DNA of 27,766 nucleotides from a virus, in the IMG/VR virus record IMGVR_UViG_3300021378_000128, positions 1 to 27,766 of that record. The stretch is one strand, 5' to 3'. The stretch's first letter is position 1, and the number at the start of each line of letters is the position of its first letter. A program made the position numbers and the translations under genes. The notes under the pieces were generated by a model. It was not told the origin of the DNA. It saw only the letters and a program-made list of their open reading frames with translations, and searched no databases. Of this stretch, positions 15,444 to 22,149 are shown one piece after another.

Positions 15444-16456
15444 GTTTAGCCTTATGGCACTGGCACATTGAGATCAGCAGTAAGTGTACACTAAAATGTC
15501 CTCGATGTCCAAGACAAGAAGTACCTGACACATTAGTCAGTACTGAACTTAAACTAGATTTCTTTAAACAAAATTTTCCTGCGTTCTTTATATTAGAACA
15601 TGTAGAGAAACTCACATTCTGCGGTGACGATGGCGATCCTATCTATGCACATGACTTCATTGAAGTCATCCAGTATTTCAAATCTATAAAGCCTAGTATA
15701 GCAATCGTTATTGTCACTAACGGATCATATAAAAACGAAGACTGGTGGACAAGACTAGCAGAACTATTAGATGAACAAGATCAAATTCACTTCAGTATCG
15801 ACGGCTGGGACCATGAGAGTAATAATCTGTATAGAATCAATTCTAATTGGTCTAGCATCATCACAGGCGTCTCTATCATCAATGATAAGTCTAGTTGTTA
15901 CACCGTATGGGACGCAATAGGCTTTAAATTTAATGAAGATAAGATAGGTGACATGCAAAACTATGCAAGAGAGTTAGGCTTTGATGCATTTCAGTTAACA
16001 AGAAGCACTAAGTTCGGTAAGATATACGAAGACTCTTATGGGAAAGAAGATGCTTTACAACCACGTGACGATCTGTTATCATCTAGTCATAGATTTGAAA
16101 GAGAAGTGTTTACTTTTACAGACAAAACAATTAAAGAACCTTGGATGAAGACAAACATTAAGTTATATGATGAATCTAAGTTAGTAGGAAATGAACGACC
16201 TCTATGTCACATAGGCAATAAAGGTAGTTACATTAATGCTAGGGGAGAATTTTACCCCTGTTGTTGGGTCGCAACAAGATATGGACACAACAACAAATGG
16301 AACGAAATTGGCAAGAAATATAATCTCCATGAATTGAGATTACCCAAAATTGTAAAAGATAAATTCTGGGAAGCCGACTTCATACATGACTCTTACGAGT
16401 GCCAGACAAAGTGTGCCCATCATCGGGTAGATAAAAATTATGCCACCGAGTGGTAA
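15440..16456 (+). CDS. Radical SAM enzyme with twitch/SPASM-like end
   Basis: A 338-residue radical S-adenosylmethionine protein. The CTLKCPRC motif (C16, C20, C23) has the CxxxCxxC spacing that binds the catalytic 4Fe-4S cluster, and FCGDDGDPIY (about 59-68) corresponds to the SAM-binding GGE-like motif. C-terminal cysteines C256, C274, C275, C321 and C325 suggest an auxiliary cluster of the twitch/SPASM type. Enzymes with this layout often modify peptides or proteins, but no substrate is evident here. Such proteins occur in other marine T4-like phages as far as I recall, and their function is not established. The start is GTG, supported by GGAGGAG 2 nt before it and by a GTGA overlap with gp46, so it is co-translated with the recombination genes. 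Confidence 0.85.
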   Translation: MSLALWHWHIEISSKCTLKCPRCPRQEVPDTLVSTELKLDFFKQNFPAFFILEHVEKLTFCGDDGDPIYAHDFIEVIQYFKSIKPSIAIVIVTNGSYKNEDWWTRLAELLDEQDQIHFSIDGWDHESNNLYRINSNWSSIITGVSIINDKSSCYTVWDAIGFKFNEDKIGDMQNYARELGFDAFQLTRSTKFGKIYEDSYGKEDALQPRDDLLSSSHRFEREVFTFTDKTIKEPWMKTNIKLYDESKLVGNERPLCHIGNKGSYINARGEFYPCCWVATRYGHNNKWNEIGKKYNLHELRLPKIVKDKFWEADFIHDSYECQTKCAHHRVDKNYATEW

Positions 16457-16473
16457 GGAGATAACTACTAATA

Positions 16474-17061
16474 ATGCCATCACCGTCAAAGAATAAAGGA
16501 TCAGGATTTGAAAGAGAAACTGCAAAGTTTCTTTCAGAAACATATGAAGAAAGTTTTATACGTGCTCCTGGCTCTGGTGCTTATGTAGGTGGCAAGAATC
16601 AAAATCGTACAGAGATTTTACATGAAGGACAAATCAGAAGTTTCAAAGGGGACATTGTTCCTGGACAAAGTTTTCATAAATTAAATGTAGAATGTAAGTT
16701 CTACGCAGATTTCCCTTTTCATCAACTTCTATCTGGTTCATGCAGACAACTAGAAGAATGGCTCGACCAGTTAATGGACGTGCATGATGAAGGGGATTTT
16801 GACGTTCTCTTTATGAAGTTTAATCGTAAAGGACGTTTTGTATGTGTACCGAGTAAGTACACATTCGTAAGTGATCAATTCATTTATTACACATCAGATA
16901 ATCATGGTGACTGGGTAATGTTTGGATGGGATCACTTTTTCAAATTCAATAAAGATATATTTAAAGCATACGCAGGCGACACAGAGACCAACTCAGAACC
17001 CACCGATGACACCAAGTCACAACTAAAACTACAGACAACCACAACTAAACTAGACTTTTAA
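16474..17061 (+). CDS. PD-(D/E)XK nuclease, Holliday-junction-resolvase-like
   Basis: A 195-residue protein whose N-terminal half resembles archaeal Hjc-type resolvases: a KGSGFERE start (E13 or E15), RSFKGDIVP (D60) and the VECKFY strand (E73, K75), which together make the metal-binding PD-(D/E)XK set. The C-terminal 25 residues are Thr/Ser/Gln-rich and probably flexible. The gene closes the gp47-gp46 operon, 17 nt after the radical SAM gene. That position suggests a role in recombination or in resolving branched DNA before packaging, the job of the unrelated gp49 in T4. Another possibility is a restriction-like or DNA-repair nuclease. AAGGAG lies 13 nt before the ATG, rather far, but an in-frame stop excludes an upstream start. 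Confidence 0.7.
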   Translation: MPSPSKNKGSGFERETAKFLSETYEESFIRAPGSGAYVGGKNQNRTEILHEGQIRSFKGDIVPGQSFHKLNVECKFYADFPFHQLLSGSCRQLEEWLDQLMDVHDEGDFDVLFMKFNRKGRFVCVPSKYTFVSDQFIYYTSDNHGDWVMFGWDHFFKFNKDIFKAYAGDTETNSEPTDDTKSQLKLQTTTTKLDF

Positions 17062-17087
17062 CATATAGTATAGTCGTAATTTATACT
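17058..17087 (+). promoter_or_regulatory. Candidate sigma70 promoter for the structured RNA
   Basis: TTAACA (17058-17063, one mismatch to TTGACA) and TATACT (17082-17087) are 18 nt apart and overlap the nuclease stop codon. Transcription would start near 17094, at the beginning of the hairpin-dense region. The -10 box is also the right arm of a 6-bp inverted repeat, AGTATA/TATACT. Confidence 0.5.
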
Positions 17088-17093
17088 CGACTC

Positions 17094-17520
17094 TCCTTGA
17101 GGAACCCATTGTAGTGATGGGCAACAGAACTGGAGTAGTGTCTTACAGACATATAAACCGACAAGGCAATCGTTATGGTAGCGAACCTTGAATGAGTCTA
17201 TATCTATTTTGATTTGATGATATAGAACATGCGTTGCTGAGAGGTTACACTTATTAGTGTAATTGGCTCAACTACAACCCAGCAAACTTTACAGGGCAAC
17301 CGGTAGCAATTGATTATAGTAACGTAATCGATTGGGGATAATCAACATGGATGACAGGGGGTAATGACCTGAACCGTGGTAGTGTTTGATAGCACTACCA
17401 TGGCTTCTAAAAGGTAATAAGACTTAAACAATAACCATTTAGAATTTTTAATTAATCCTTTTAAAAAAGAAATTACGAATGAACGAAGTGAATGAGTAAT
17501 TGGGTCTTCTTTGAAGACCC
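17094..17520 (+). ncRNA. Candidate structured noncoding RNA
   Basis: No protein gene is visible between 17062 and 17538; instead about ten hairpins follow one another. The main stems are CCCAT/ATGGG (17105-17121), GTGTCT/AGACAT (17138-17152), CAAGG/CCTTG (17162-17190), TCTATATC/GATATAGA (17197-17226), TTGCTG/CAGCAA (17234-17285) enclosing GGTTACAC/GTGTAATT (17243-17264), a 10-bp stem (17307-17334), an 11-bp stem (17374-17403), TTCTAAA/TTTAGAA (17405-17444) and a final 8-bp hairpin (17502-17520). Five G-U pairs in four of these stems would be A-C mismatches in the opposite transcript, which points to the plus strand. It could be a stand-alone RNA or the structured 3' end of the early operon mRNA. 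I recognise no known family: no group I or II core, tRNA, tmRNA or RNase P signature. Confidence 0.6.
17502..17520 (+). terminator. Hairpin at the end of the structured region
   Basis: GGGTCTTC (17502-17509) pairs perfectly with GAAGACCC (17513-17520) around a TTT loop, between two convergent genes. It is the likely 3' boundary of plus-strand transcripts and may also stop minus-strand transcripts from gp26. Neither side has a good T run (TTAAGAATG follows on the plus strand), so termination is probable but not certain. Confidence 0.55.
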
Positions 17521-17538
17521 TTAAGAATGTTCTAGTGT

Positions 17539-17727
17539 TTAGAAGAATGGCAGTTGAGTTTTCTTAGTAGTTTCTAAGTGATCTTCTATCATATCGTTTA
17601 TGGCTTTTCTTTCTGATTGTGACATGTTAAGGACATCTTCATACGTGGCACCTCCACGCATATACCAGGATAAAGTCATTGCGTTTGACTTGATTCCCTG
17701 CGTGTATTTTTCGTAATCTGATATCAA
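17539..17727 (-). CDS. Small conserved tail/baseplate assembly protein, likely -1 frameshift extension of gp26
   Basis: A 62-codon frame with no ATG start; the earliest plausible initiator is a TTG at 17727, with AGGGG 9 nt upstream. The sequence NAMTLSWYMRGGATYEDVLN, then MSQSERKAIND and ...ETTKKTQLPFF, resembles a small conserved protein found next to gp26 in marine T4-like phages. The frame stays open upstream of the TTG into the end of gp26, where a TTTTTTC slippery site could join the two (see findings). I infer a tail or baseplate assembly chaperone part comparable to the T half of lambda gpGT, perhaps standing where T4 has gp51; homology to gp51 is not shown. It may be made both as a fusion and separately. 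Confidence 0.65.
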   Translation of the reverse strand: MISDYEKYTQGIKSNAMTLSWYMRGGATYEDVLNMSQSERKAINDMIEDHLETTKKTQLPFF

Positions 17728-17762
17728 CTCTCTTATCCCCTCAGGGTCGAGTGTAAGGAGTC

Positions 17763-18626
17763 TTAGGCGAAAAAATCCGATGCGTTCAATGTAAATGGTT
17801 GCTTGTACTCATGTCCACATTCTTCTTTTTCAGGATCATCTGCGCCTGCTGTGCATACGATAGTAAGAGGTTTGATAGTTGAATTTTCTCTAAGATCAGA
17901 GTTAAAGTCTCTGATTGCTTCATATGTTTTGGTATCTGCATGTTTTAAGAAATCAAGTATGTGTTCATTCTCTGTTACTTCTCCTTCAGGAGTTACAATT
18001 TTTGTAATAGCATTAGATAGTACTACCATAGTTAACTCAGTGATATCGATCAATGCTTGTTGACCTTGATCCATACGTTCTTTATCATCAATGATTTTAG
18101 TTAAGTCTTTGTATTTTGCTTGGATATCAAATTGAGCAAGTGCAGAATTATTCATTTCTTTATAATTTAGTGGAGCAAAATAAATTTCTAATCCATTTAA
18201 CTTCATCGGTATATGAAAGTCACCGGCTTTTAATGATTGTAATAGAACTTGTAGATTAATACCATATGTTCCTTCTTCTCCGCATTTCTCACATTTAGAT
18301 TCAACATCGATAGTTTCTTGTCCACCTGCGGCTTTGATTGAAATCAACACAGTATCTAAGTCAGTGCTTAATAATGCCCAAGGATTTTTAATTGCAGGAA
18401 TACAACTCTTAATGATTTCAGTAATAGCACTTCCATTAAACAATGCATCTGGAGTCTTTGTAGTGATCTCATCAATTGCTGTCATTGGATATACTGGTAG
18501 TTCTTTGCCTTCATCAGGCCATTCAATGTCTTCTGGCCCGTACGACTCTCCGCCTGAGGGCAGACTGATGTGTACTGCTGGTCTACGAAAAAATTGACGT
18601 AGCGGATTATTTTCATTCATGCTCAT
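17763..18626 (-). CDS. 26: Baseplate hub/assembly protein gp26
   Basis: A 287-residue protein. The N-terminal half has the gp26 pattern: NPLRQFFRRPAVHISLPSGG, YGPEDIEW, YPMTAIDEI, PDALFNGSAITEIIKSCIPAI. T4 gp26 is 208 residues and is needed for hub assembly. Cysteines C112 and C115 (CEKC), with C258, C270 and H272 near the end, could bind zinc. The ATG at 18626 has GGGG about 7 nt upstream and a late-promoter motif at 18682-18689. The gene ends in GAT TTT TTC GCC TAA, which contains a correctly phased -1 slippery heptamer. It is divergent from the tape-measure-like gene, and tail-assembly chaperones commonly neighbour tape measure genes. Confidence 0.85.
   Translation of the reverse strand: MSMNENNPLRQFFRRPAVHISLPSGGESYGPEDIEWPDEGKELPVYPMTAIDEITTKTPDALFNGSAITEIIKSCIPAIKNPWALLSTDLDTVLISIKAAGGQETIDVESKCEKCGEEGTYGINLQVLLQSLKAGDFHIPMKLNGLEIYFAPLNYKEMNNSALAQFDIQAKYKDLTKIIDDKERMDQGQQALIDITELTMVVLSNAITKIVTPEGEVTENEHILDFLKHADTKTYEAIRDFNSDLRENSTIKPLTIVCTAGADDPEKEECGHEYKQPFTLNASDFFA
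17769..17775 (-). promoter_or_regulatory. Candidate -1 ribosomal frameshift site TTTTTTC
   Basis: The minus strand reads T TTT TTC in the zero frame of gp26, three codons before its stop: the X XXY YYZ arrangement required for -1 slippage. Slipping yields a product of about 362 residues: gp26 residues 1-286, then 14 linker residues (RLRLLTLDPEGIRE), then the 62-codon frame. No strong downstream stem was found; only a short CCC-TGA-GGG lies nearby. Confidence 0.6.
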
Positions 18627-18661
18627 ATATGTTCCCCATAATTAAATACGGTATTTTTAAA

Positions 18662-18691
18662 ATACTAAATACTAGTGAATATATTTAGTAT
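18662..18691. promoter_or_regulatory. Face-to-face late promoters forming a perfect inverted repeat
   Basis: ATACTAAATA (18662-18671) and TATTTAGTAT (18682-18691) form a perfect 10-bp inverted repeat with a 10-nt spacer. Each arm holds ACTAAATA, a variant of the late promoter core: the plus-strand copy (18664-18671) drives the tape-measure-like gene at 18733, the minus-strand copy (18682-18689) drives gp26 at 18626. Confidence 0.6.
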
Positions 18692-18732
18692 ACCAAAACC
18701 ATGCTAAATTAAAACTTTAGGTAAAAGAGTAT

Positions 18733-21700
18733 ATGGACGATTTTGATCCGGAACAGTTGAGGGAATTTGAAGAAAATTTAAGATCCATGAATGCCTCTAT
18801 GGGCTCAACTACTAATGCCTTAAACTCATTAGCCGCACAATTAGAGAAGTTAGCCGATCAGCAAATTGATAGTTCAAAGAAACTAAGTAAAGGAATGGCA
18901 GACTTAAGTAATCAAGTCAGCCAAGAAACAGAATTAAAAAAAGCCGTTAATGAAGCAGATCAGGACGTAAAAATAGCCGCTGAAGCATTAGAAAGGTCTT
19001 TCAAATTAGCATCATCTGCTGTTACAGATTTCTCAGCACAGATATTATCAGGTAAAGAAGGATTTTCTAAATACGGATCTGCATTATCAGGATTAGGAGA
19101 CTCTACTGCTGAATTAACATCTACTATGGGTCCTCTTGCAAAAGGCATTGGTATTGCAATTGATCTCTTTACTAAACTAGCCGCTGTAATGATGGCTCAA
19201 ACTGACATGCAAAATCAGTTTGTAAAAGACATGAACAGAATGGGTGTTATTGCAGGCACTACTTCTGAAGAACTTACAGATTTAGCAAGAGACGCAGGCT
19301 ATGCCGCAACTGATTTAGAAAAACTAACTCCTATAGTGCAAAGTGTAGGTGAAGGACTCGCAACATTCGGTACTGGTACTACACAAGGTACAAAAGCATT
19401 ACTAGAAATGTTTAAGATGGTAGATTCCCAAGAAGCAGATATGCGTAGATATGGGTATACACTTGAAGAAGCACAAGAACAAATGGGCTTCTATGTCAAT
19501 CTTCAAAGACAATCAGGTATCATATTAAAGTCAAAAGACGTAGACGAAATTAAAATGCGTAAACTGACAATGGACTATGCTAAAAGTCTAGTCACACTAT
19601 CTGAATTAACAGGTAAACAAGCAGAGCAAATGAAACAGGAGCAACAAGTTGTTGCTATGGAAATGCAAAATCAAATTTCTAATGTTGCTCGACAGCAAGA
19701 ATTAAATGATTTACGTGAACAAATAGACCAAGAAACAAACTCTGCAAGAAAAGCAGAATTAACAGCAAGACATAAACAGTTACAAGACGAAGAAGACACA
19801 CGTGCCGCGGCTATGAACCGATTCAGTGCTACATTAGGTCCTCAATTTAATACACAATTGCAACGTGTTCTAAGAACAGGTGCATTTGACGAAAGTACTA
19901 AAGCATTATCAATGATGGGCTTCCAAGCAGGAGAACTTAAAAAGCAATTTGAAAATGTAAAAGTAGATACTCCTGAATATGATGCTCTTATGGACAGCAT
20001 AGAACAACAATTTAGAGACGGTGTAATAGGTCAAATAGAAACATTTGGTGGTGCGGCTCAATATATGGGAACAGAAGCAGAAGCCTTCTTAGCATCAGTT
20101 GGTGTATCCAGAGAAGCATTACAAGCAATGCTAGTCATAGAAGAAGATAGAGCCGGACAAGTTGCAGATGCTAATAAAAAAATATTAGGCTCAACAGAAG
20201 AAGGAGCAGATGCTCAAAAAGATACGGCAGCCGGATTACAAGTATTTGAACGTAATGTAAGAACAGGAGCAGACGAATTCTTAGACAGTATTAACATCTT
20301 TAATACTTCACTGAATGCTCAAATATTGGCTATGGGCGCCTTAACAGCGGCCGCAATTGCCGCTTCAGTAGCATTAGGTAGAATGGCAATGATGGGTGGC
20401 GCAGGGACGTTAGGCAAATTGTTTGGAATGGGAGGCAAAGGCGGTAAAGGGCAATATAGAGATCCTAAAACAGGCCGATTTGCAAAAGCTCCTGTCGGCA
20501 CGATGTCTAAAATAGGATCTAAACTTGCACCAATGGCAAAAGTAGGTGGCGGCTTAGTTGCTGGCGCAGTAGCAGTCGGTTCGGCCGCATATGAACGTCA
20601 TGGTGCTATGAATGATATTGATAGAAACTTCTTTGAGAAAACACAAGGCATGGATAAAAATTCTTCTCAATATCAAAGAGCAAAAGATGAAGCAGACATT
20701 GAGAGAAAAGGTGCAAATAGAAAAGCCGTAGGTCAAGGAGCAGGTGGAGCAGGTGGAGCCCTTGCAGGAGCAGCCATGGGAGCCGCAATAGGCTCTGCTG
20801 TGCCTATTATCGGAACAGCAATCGGAGGACTGATCGGTGCAGGTTTAGGTGCTTGGATGGGATCAGAATTAGGATCAACACTTGGTGAAGTACTATCTCC
20901 TGAAGAATTGAAAGCCCATGAAGCATCTGAAAAAGAAATTGCTTTAATGTCAACCGAAGAAAGAGAAGCATGGCAAAAACAATATGATCAGGCACAAAAG
21001 GCAATTGATCTTGCAGAAAAAGAATTAGAAGAAACAAGGAAATTAAATTCTGAAAACTTAAGATTAGCACAAGATGCTGAACTTTATGATAAAGACCTAA
21101 TAGGTGCTAGTGAAATCAATTGGCAAAAACTCGGAGAGTTAAAAGACGGCACTGATGAACAAAAAGAACAATTAAAAGGCATGCTTGCCGCTATCTTAGA
21201 TGATAATGACTTGAGAGATGCTGATAGAGCAACAATTGAGGAACAACTCAAGTTACTTGAAGGTGTTGAAGAAAATACATCTCCTGAAGAAGAAACAGAA
21301 GAAAAAAGTTTTGCTACAATGACTCAAGCAGAACTTTATGCTCACTTTGAGAAAGTAAGAGATGGCGAGCAACCAGACATTGCAGACGATAAAAACGTTA
21401 TTGGAACAGATAATGCCGAGGGTGATCAAGGTTCAGTAGGTCCAGACGGTATTGTTACACTTGCCGGGGAAGACGACGCCGTCGTTGCAGATAACGCAGA
21501 TATATCTGACGAATTAAAAGATGATGATCAATCTAAATCTTTTACTGAAAGGTTTGCAGATGCTAATAAGTCGTTAATAGGCTTCCTCAGAAACCCAATT
21601 GATACGATTAAAGGTGCTGGCAGTCCTGTAATGGCTGGTACTGAGGCTACGTATACACAAGAAGACATAGATGCACTTCCAGAAGATCAACAAGACTTAG

Positions 21701-22116
21701 TTCAAGTAGGAGAGAAGATACAAGAGGAAGCGGATGGGTGGGGTAAACTCGGCTCTGATCTTCTCAACGCATTCAACAATTCTCCACTAGTATTGGCTTA
21801 TCAGAGCATAGATGGAATAATGAATTCTGTTACTGAACTCCAAGGAGAAAAAGACGAAGAAATCTTAGCAATTGCTAAAGGAGCTGGTGAAAAAATTAAA
21901 GGCGATGACCCAGAAGAGAAACTTAGCACATCTGAGTTTGCCCAAACTGTTGATGGTGAAACACAAGGTGTAACAGAATATAATGAGCAAACGGATATTG
22001 CAAAACAGCAGTTAGCCGAGACAAGAAAGCAAAATGAACTGTTGGAAAGAGGTCTAGCACAGGGGTCTGAGCAAGTTGAGGAATTAAATAAAATTGTTAC
22101 ACGGGCCGCAGTTTAA
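18733..22116 (+). CDS. Tape-measure-like tail protein
   Basis: A 1127-residue protein. The first 400 residues are mostly helical and charged, with likely coiled coils (about 1-100 and 300-360). Three small-residue hydrophobic segments follow: about 527-545 (MGALTAAAIAASVALGRM), 603-620 (GGGLVAGAVAVGSAAY) and 665-715, a glycine-zipper stretch (ALAGAAMGAAIGSAVP, then IIGTAIGGLIGAGLGAWMG). The rest is acidic and helical. Long helices plus central hydrophobic segments are typical of phage tape measure proteins, which set tail length and enter the host membrane on infection. T4 gp29 does this job with 590 residues. gp26 on the other strand and the portal gene downstream fit a tail role. A membrane-active structural protein of another type is the alternative. 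Confidence 0.65.
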   Translation: MDDFDPEQLREFEENLRSMNASMGSTTNALNSLAAQLEKLADQQIDSSKKLSKGMADLSNQVSQETELKKAVNEADQDVKIAAEALERSFKLASSAVTDFSAQILSGKEGFSKYGSALSGLGDSTAELTSTMGPLAKGIGIAIDLFTKLAAVMMAQTDMQNQFVKDMNRMGVIAGTTSEELTDLARDAGYAATDLEKLTPIVQSVGEGLATFGTGTTQGTKALLEMFKMVDSQEADMRRYGYTLEEAQEQMGFYVNLQRQSGIILKSKDVDEIKMRKLTMDYAKSLVTLSELTGKQAEQMKQEQQVVAMEMQNQISNVARQQELNDLREQIDQETNSARKAELTARHKQLQDEEDTRAAAMNRFSATLGPQFNTQLQRVLRTGAFDESTKALSMMGFQAGELKKQFENVKVDTPEYDALMDSIEQQFRDGVIGQIETFGGAAQYMGTEAEAFLASVGVSREALQAMLVIEEDRAGQVADANKKILGSTEEGADAQKDTAAGLQVFERNVRTGADEFLDSINIFNTSLNAQILAMGALTAAAIAASVALGRMAMMGGAGTLGKLFGMGGKGGKGQYRDPKTGRFAKAPVGTMSKIGSKLAPMAKVGGGLVAGAVAVGSAAYERHGAMNDIDRNFFEKTQGMDKNSSQYQRAKDEADIERKGANRKAVGQGAGGAGGALAGAAMGAAIGSAVPIIGTAIGGLIGAGLGAWMGSELGSTLGEVLSPEELKAHEASEKEIALMSTEEREAWQKQYDQAQKAIDLAEKELEETRKLNSENLRLAQDAELYDKDLIGASEINWQKLGELKDGTDEQKEQLKGMLAAILDDNDLRDADRATIEEQLKLLEGVEENTSPEEETEEKSFATMTQAELYAHFEKVRDGEQPDIADDKNVIGTDNAEGDQGSVGPDGIVTLAGEDDAVVADNADISDELKDDDQSKSFTERFADANKSLIGFLRNPIDTIKGAGSPVMAGTEATYTQEDIDALPEDQQDLVQVGEKIQEEADGWGKLGSDLLNAFNNSPLVLAYQSIDGIMNSVTELQGEKDEEILAIAKGAGEKIKGDDPEEKLSTSEFAQTVDGETQGVTEYNEQTDIAKQQLAETRKQNELLERGLAQGSEQVEELNKIVTRAAV

Positions 22117-22123
22117 CTAAATA
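22116..22123 (+). promoter_or_regulatory. Late promoter motif ACTAAATA for the portal gene
   Basis: ACTAAATA lies just after the tape-measure-like stop codon, 26 nt before the portal ATG. It has the same sequence as both arms of the 18662-18691 repeat and would start a transcript with a roughly 20-nt leader. Confidence 0.55.
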
Positions 22124-22149
22124 CATAGTATAAGAGAACCTATAATCAT

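Noticed and set aside
17477-17495. GAATGAACGAAGTGAATGAG palindrome-like element as an attachment site
   Set aside because: It is a short imperfect inverted repeat around ACGAAGT with no second copy seen in the window and no integrase nearby.
17062-17538. Group I or group II intron, tmRNA, RNase P RNA or tRNA relic in the hairpin-dense region
   Set aside because: No group I J8/7-P7 core, no group II domain V, no T-loop GTTCGA signature with acceptor stem, and no RNase P conserved blocks were found by eye; the flanking genes look complete, so no split exon is apparent.
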